Notes under the pieces: generated by a model
Databases searched by the model: none
Seen by the model: the letters and a program-made list of their open reading frames with translations, nothing else
What the model was told of the DNA's origin: nothing
Position numbers and translations under genes: made by a program
In this document: positions 61,801 through 64,000 of the stretch, in pieces
How the letters are laid out: every line of letters starts with the position of its first letter
Position numbering within the stretch: position 1 is the stretch's first letter
Assembly: GCF_949628215.1 (NCBI RefSeq)
Contig: NC_134280.1
Coordinates: forward strand, 52,168,621-52,232,620
From: Phalacrocorax aristotelis
Lineage: Eukaryota > Chordata > Aves > Suliformes > Phalacrocoracidae
DNA: 64,000 bases
Reading direction: 5' to 3'

Positions 61801-64000
61801 GATTCACAAGCACTGGTCTTAATCCATAAAGGGAGCGTACATCAGGCTTATATGTTAAACTCCCCTTTTGGCACCAACATGTAAAATTAGATTCTCAGAG
61901 GCTCTGGAGGTACAGAAAACCCCTGAACTTGGACACAAAAGGCCAAAAAGCCCACCATTTTACCATTAAATTTCCAGATGGCTGTAATTCTGCATCCCAG
62001 CTGTCCTCAATTTAAATCTTCATTATGCCAAGAAAGTGATAGGACATGTTCAGAATCACAGCCTTCTGCATGTTTCCCTGTGATGTCTTGGCCGTTAGGC
62101 TCACTTTGAATACAGCTCACAGAACAGTCCAATGAAAATCAGAACCAAGAGAAGAAATTAATTTGGCCTTTATTTAGTAGCTTAGTGAATAATGATTTTC
62201 AGCTTCATTTTCTCCTGTGACAGGATATTTAAATGCCTATTTCCTACCTGTTAAGAATGTCCAAATCACCAGGCTTTTTTGATAATCTATTCAGTGCAGA
62301 AAAGACTGGAGACGACTTCTCTCCTCTCCCAAGTAAACACCGTAACAAATGGGCAAGAAAGGCATACCTCCTTCTTCTTCTCTAGCATATTAAACTAGTA
62401 TTACCCAAATATTAGGAACTAGTATTACCTACACATCAGGAAGTTTTAATGTTCAGCTTAATATGTCTAACATGCCCTTGAGTTCCAGAAGTAATGCATA
62501 GCTTCCACTGTGCAGACTGCATGAATGCCAGCTCACTTGGTGACTGTATACATATATGTAAGAGCATATGAGCAGAAAGAAAAGCAATAAACAATATTTT
62601 AAACTACTCACTTTACAAAGAATGCCATTTGAGGGTGAACCTTTTTAACATAAAAATATTTTAATATAACAAATAATTTTAACAATATATTTTGTTTTCT
62701 TCTTCTAGCTCTGTGACAGCAATGAATTCACTGTTCTAGGAGATATCCGCAAGTGTGGCCTGACTGAAACTGAGACATGCCTCAAGGGTATAGCTGTCAG
62801 CCTAAGTGGAGGACAAACTGTAAGTAGCAAATGTAGACACCTAACATTCTGCAGGGATGGTTTCAAAGCTGAATAGACAAGTAGTTTGCAAATGACACAT
62901 AACAGCAGAGACAGGAAATCTGCACTGATTGTTTTATCTCATTTGAACATTATTCAAATTCAAAGAAAAATTAGGAATAAAGTAGGTACATCGGAAGTCA
63001 AGATCCTAGCAGTTTTCTGTCATAGAGTTGTCTTTGGGTTTTTGCTTTTTTGTTTTGACAGTCAATGGACCACAATAATAAAGAGCAAAAAATAGTATAG
63101 GAACCAAAATATCATCACAGTCTCCCCCCATTTTTATTTCCTTTATCCTGAACAATACTAGATAGAAAATATTTTGAGTGGATTACCTTTCCTAAATATG
63201 CTTGATAATCATTGCCTTTTCTTGTGGATAGAACATTGTGATCCAGCCTTCTGGCAGTGTATTTGTGAATATGATCTACACACGGTTGCCATTCTCTGCA
63301 GGTAAGTTCCCCTGGAAGACTTCAGTGATTTTCTATTTCAGTTTTTTACTTTTAAATGTTATTACATTGGTTAATCTAAAGCCAAATTCTACCTTCTGTT
63401 ACATTGCAGCAAACCCAAGGTACCCCAATAGAGCATAGTCTCTCATTTTTTAAGTAATAGGGTTTGTCTATTCAAATCTTGTAACTTTAGCCACATTATG
63501 GTCTAATTTTAGCAATAGCTAGTTAAATGGAGATTCAATTCAAGCAAATAGTATCATTGTGCACTTCCAGATCCAAACACTGCCATTAGAGAGGAAAGAA
63601 AAATTCTGATATGTGACAGGACTCCAGTATCTGAAGTTGTTTAGTTCCCTGTGTTCCCTCTGTCCCTTTGCTTGATGCACATTGATCACTGGAGAGTTTC
63701 CCTCAAGAGAGTTCTTCTCAGGTACTACTGCACCTAAACAGAAAGCAAACCATGAAAGGACAGAACAGGTCCAGGTAGGAGTCTAACTGCTAAATCATGC
63801 GATATAATTTCCATCAAGCAAAGGTGGTCTTTTAAATAGCAACAGAAGTGTCTGTTCTTCCCCTTATTTTAAAACACACGACAGAAAGTGGTGGTGGTGG
63901 TGGAGTGTTATATATTTGTTGTTTAGGGTAACATTTTGTTGCTGGATTTGAAGTCCTATATTGATCATTTTTCCCCTGGTTCTTCAGATATTAGGATCAT
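49757..64000 (+). CDS. MUC5AC: Gel-forming secreted mucin, MUC5AC/MUC5B type, 5' part (exons 1-14, partial at window end)
   Basis: Joining thirteen complete exons and the start of a fourteenth gives about 530 codons with no stop and matching phase at every junction. Visible parts are: signal peptide 1-27; low-complexity linker 28-72; VWD1 from about residue 82 ([16 protein letters not shown]) with CGLCGDFNG at 210; a C8 region about 267-338; a cysteine-rich TIL-type module about 339-380; a further cysteine-rich stretch 381-438; and VWD2 from about 438, which continues past the window. This is the D1-D2 amino terminus of gel-forming mucins, which drives disulfide multimerisation after secretion. 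CGLCG is the CXXC motif of multimerising VWD domains. N-glycosylation sequons lie at N131, N207 and N261. Details such as GPTEQC, the ECGSPC..TCSNP module and AHAGGQP..W look closer to remembered MUC5AC than to MUC5B, but the two are close paralogues and avian ovomucin alpha is MUC5B-like. The family is very sure; the symbol is tentative. Confidence 0.95.
49830..51745 (+). other. Mucin intron 1
   Basis: This 1,916-base intron has GTAGGA and TGCAG borders. A somewhat GC-richer patch at about 50,830-51,060 contains short open frames on both strands, but nothing recognisable and no repeat that I can name. Confidence 0.8.
51746..51817 (+). CDS. MUC5AC: Mucin exon 2 (signal cleavage site and linker)
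   Basis: This exon has 72 bases and is phase 1 at both ends, bounded by TGCAG| and |GTAAGT. It encodes about residues 25-48: the end of the signal peptide (VQA) followed by a polar stretch rich in Q, D, E and K. There is no cysteine and no recognisable domain. This fits the poorly conserved linker before VWD1 in gel-forming mucins. It is supported by splice sites and open frame rather than by similarity. Confidence 0.8.
51818..53436 (+). other. Mucin intron 2
   Basis: This 1,619-base intron is AT-rich. A C-rich run lies at about 51,910-51,953. No exon, RNA gene or clear repeat was seen in it. Confidence 0.8.
53437..53508 (+). CDS. MUC5AC: Mucin exon 3 (linker before VWD1)
   Basis: This exon is also 72 bases and phase 1 at both ends. 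It has a strong pyrimidine tract and acceptor (TTTTTTCCCCCTTAG) and a GTAAGT donor. It encodes about residues 49-72, proline-, serine- and lysine-bearing with no cysteine, and reads directly into the VWD1 exon. Because its length is a multiple of three with equal phases, skipping it would keep the frame. Confidence 0.8.
53509..54486 (+). other. Mucin intron 3
   Basis: This 978-base intron holds a short TA run at 53753-53766 and a possible worn LINE remnant (listed separately). Nothing else was recognised. Confidence 0.75.
53890..54240 (+). repeat. Possible ancient CR1-like LINE remnant in intron 3
   Basis: Phrases such as GGAAGAGGTGCAGAGAAGGA followed by GTGAGGATAATCAGGAG resemble the CR1 segment that encodes '[14 protein letters not shown]'. 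Later text loosely resembles the CR1 tail. No open frame and no terminal octamers survive. The match is by eye and weak. Confidence 0.35.
54487..54748 (+). CDS. MUC5AC: Mucin exon 4 (first half of VWD1)
   Basis: This 262-base exon encodes residues 73-159 and part of 160. It contains the typical gel-forming mucin VWD opening: NGRVCSTWG, then [13 protein letters not shown], a CNYIF segment and [10 protein letters not shown]. An N-glycosylation sequon NAT lies at residue 131. The donor is TT|GTATGT. The open frame runs on into the intron to about 55061, but the product loses similarity to VWD at the donor and regains it in exon 5, which fixes the border. Confidence 0.95.
55778..55892 (+). CDS. 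MUC5AC: Mucin exon 5 (VWD1, middle)
   Basis: This 115-base exon encodes residues 160-198 and completes the codon split from exon 4. It contains [12 protein letters not shown] and [14 protein letters not shown], the core beta-strand region of a mucin VWD domain. The acceptor is TTTCCCCAG and the donor CTG|GTAAGA; it ends in phase 0. Confidence 0.93.
56370..56460 (+). CDS. MUC5AC: Mucin exon 6 (VWD1 CGLCG motif)
   Basis: This 91-base exon encodes residues 199-228 and one base. It carries [15 protein letters not shown]: the CXXC-type CGLCG at 210-214 and the GDFNG segment that usually forms the calcium-binding loop of VWD domains. N207 is in an NQT sequon. The acceptor is TTCTTTTAG and the donor GTAAGT. 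Confidence 0.95.
56860..56972 (+). CDS. MUC5AC: Mucin exon 7 (end of VWD1)
   Basis: This 113-base exon encodes residues 229-266. It holds [20 protein letters not shown], the conserved tail of mucin VWD1, then a proline-rich turn and an NCS sequon at N261. GPTEQC is one of the details that looks closer to MUC5AC than to MUC5B. The acceptor is TTTTTACAG, the donor GTAAGA, and it ends in phase 0. Confidence 0.93.
57462..57678 (+). CDS. MUC5AC: Mucin exon 8 (C8 domain)
   Basis: This 217-base exon encodes residues 267-338 and one base. Its cysteine spacing ([46 protein letters not shown]) matches the C8 module that follows VWD in mucins and von Willebrand factor. C8 helps build the compact D assembly. 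It ends WRTSELC in phase 1 at a GTAAGT donor. Confidence 0.95.
57679..58044 (+). other. Mucin intron 8
   Basis: This 366-base intron has GTAAGT and TTTCAG borders. It contains a small AT-rich tandem array at 57868-57911 (listed separately). The open frame entering exon 9 from 57831 is intron read-through. Confidence 0.8.
57868..57911. repeat. Imperfect AT-rich short tandem repeat
   Basis: Four or so imperfect copies of a unit of about 10-12 bases related to AATATATATCAA follow each other in intron 8. Confidence 0.6.
58045..58170 (+). CDS. MUC5AC: Mucin exon 9 (TIL module; GC donor)
   Basis: This 126-base exon encodes residues 339-380 and one base. It contains [31 protein letters not shown] and DGCVCPPG, a trypsin-inhibitor-like cysteine module. 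Similarity ends at CPPG, exactly where the sequence reads CCTCCAG|GCAAGC. No GT occurs at a usable position, so the donor appears to be GC. Exon 10 completes the glycine codon in frame, which supports the junction. Confidence 0.9.
58171..59805 (+). other. Mucin intron 9 with GC donor
   Basis: This 1,635-base intron begins GCAAGC and ends CCCCAG. GC-AG introns are a known minor class, about one in a hundred in vertebrates. The rest of the junction (CCAG before the GC) fits the strong flanking consensus such donors usually need. It contains a solo LTR from 58396. Confidence 0.85.
58396..58986 (+). mobile_element. Solo LTR of an avian endogenous retrovirus, sense to the mucin gene
   Basis: A 591-base block begins TG, ends CA and differs in composition from the surrounding intron. 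I recognise it as a common avian LTR by phrases such as GGCTGAGATGGAGCTAG, GGACAGCTGACCCAAACT, CCCAGGAAGTGGCTGGACAT and the GTCAACCCACCACA end. It is flanked by AATGAC (58390-58395) and AATGAG (58987-58992), a 6-base target duplication with one mismatch. That length suggests the class II (ERVK-like) type, though a 5-base AATGA duplication (ERVL-like) would also fit. A TATA-like/AATAAA site is at 58658-58664, with poly(A) signals AATAAA at 58797 and ATTAAA at 58851. No internal region is present, so it arose by LTR-LTR recombination. Confidence 0.85.
59806..59923 (+). CDS. MUC5AC: Mucin exon 10 (end of TIL, E module)
   Basis: This 118-base exon encodes residues 381-419 and two bases. It contains [23 protein letters not shown] and TYAPGASF, which match the mucin segment after TIL (a VFDD-type start, CxC, then Y.PG). 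The acceptor is TTTCCCCAG and the donor ATG|GTAACA. The final split codon becomes cysteine when joined to exon 11 (C-R-S-C-N-C). Confidence 0.92.
60789..60927 (+). CDS. MUC5AC: Mucin exon 11 (start of VWD2)
   Basis: This 139-base exon encodes residues 420-466. It contains [31 protein letters not shown] and [11 protein letters not shown], the opening of the second VWD domain. The acceptor is CATTTCAG, the donor AAG|GTAAAA, and it ends in phase 0. Confidence 0.95.
62709..62819 (+). CDS. MUC5AC: Mucin exon 12 (VWD2, middle)
   Basis: This 111-base exon is phase 0 at both ends and encodes residues 467-503. It contains [26 protein letters not shown], which is strongly conserved in MUC5-type VWD2. 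The acceptor is TCTTCTAG and the donor ACT|GTAAGT. Confidence 0.95.
63232..63301 (+). CDS. MUC5AC: Mucin exon 13 (VWD2)
   Basis: This 70-base exon encodes residues 504-526 and one base, including [21 protein letters not shown], which matches the strand pattern of mucin VWD2. The acceptor GTGGATAG has a modest pyrimidine tract. The donor is GCAG|GTAAGT, phase 1. Confidence 0.92.
63988..64000 (+). CDS. MUC5AC: Mucin exon 14, first 13 bases (cut by window edge)
   Basis: The acceptor GGTTCTTCAG is followed by 13 bases that complete the codon left by exon 13 and read D-I-R-I. MUC5-type mucins have a hydrophobic strand of this kind straight after the LPxSA segment. Only the beginning is present. 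Confidence 0.7.

Larger units (their letters stand above)
59924..63987 (+). other. Mucin introns 10-13 (between listed exons)
   Basis: Intron 10 is 59924-60788, intron 11 is 60928-62708, intron 12 is 62820-63231 and intron 13 is 63302-63987. All have GT-AG borders. Intron 10 has an AT-dinucleotide-rich patch at about 60,575-60,631. Intron 11 is 1.8 kb with a small duplication (AACTAGTATTACC near 62,393 and 62,417). Intron 13 has a short (GTG)n run at 63888-63903. No other genes or named repeats were seen. Confidence 0.8.

Noticed and set aside
1..64000. CRISPR arrays, tRNA/rRNA genes, bacterial or phage operons
   Set aside because: No regularly spaced direct repeats, cloverleaf candidates, rRNA stretches or long packed open frames were seen; the DNA is eukaryotic in style throughout.

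Overview
The window reads as vertebrate nuclear DNA, almost certainly from a bird. It is AT-rich and gene-poor, it has introns with GT-AG borders, and its interspersed repeats are mainly CR1 LINEs ending in the ATTCTATG/ATTCTGTG octamers typical of birds, together with avian-type endogenous retroviral LTRs. There are no bacterial operons, CRISPR arrays, tRNAs or rRNAs. Assignment to Neoaves is only an inference, from my recollection of the LTR family in intron 9.

Positions 1 to about 49,680 (roughly three quarters of the window) hold no protein-coding exon that I can support. They contain CR1 copies: a worn piece at 11.4 kb, a minus-strand copy at 17.65-18.8 kb, a plus-strand copy at 21.7-22.4 kb and the longest plus-strand copy at 39.35-40.49 kb. 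Ancient CR1-like remnants lie at 14.84, 26.56 and 48.5 kb. A minus-strand endogenous retrovirus remnant, with one 270-bp LTR and a primer-binding-site-like sequence, sits next to the 17.65-kb CR1. Simple repeats and two notable inverted repeats complete this part.

Positions 49,683 to 64,000 hold the 5' part of a plus-strand gel-forming mucin gene, most like MUC5AC, with MUC5B the main alternative. A TATA box precedes a start codon in good context. Thirteen complete coding exons and the first 13 bases of a fourteenth join in one open frame of about 530 codons. They encode a signal peptide, a short linker, a first VWD-C8-TIL assembly (VWD1 with CGLCG) and most of the second VWD domain. The other D domains, the PTS-rich mucin repeats and the C-terminal cystine knot must lie beyond the right edge. 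The product would be a secreted, disulfide-linked mucus polymer.

Intron 9 has a GC instead of a GT donor and carries a sense-oriented solo LTR with near-perfect 6-bp target duplications. I found no sign of a novel multi-gene system. The points most worth checking are the GC-AG intron, the LTR beside it, the two equal-length symmetric N-terminal exons, and which mucin paralogue this is.
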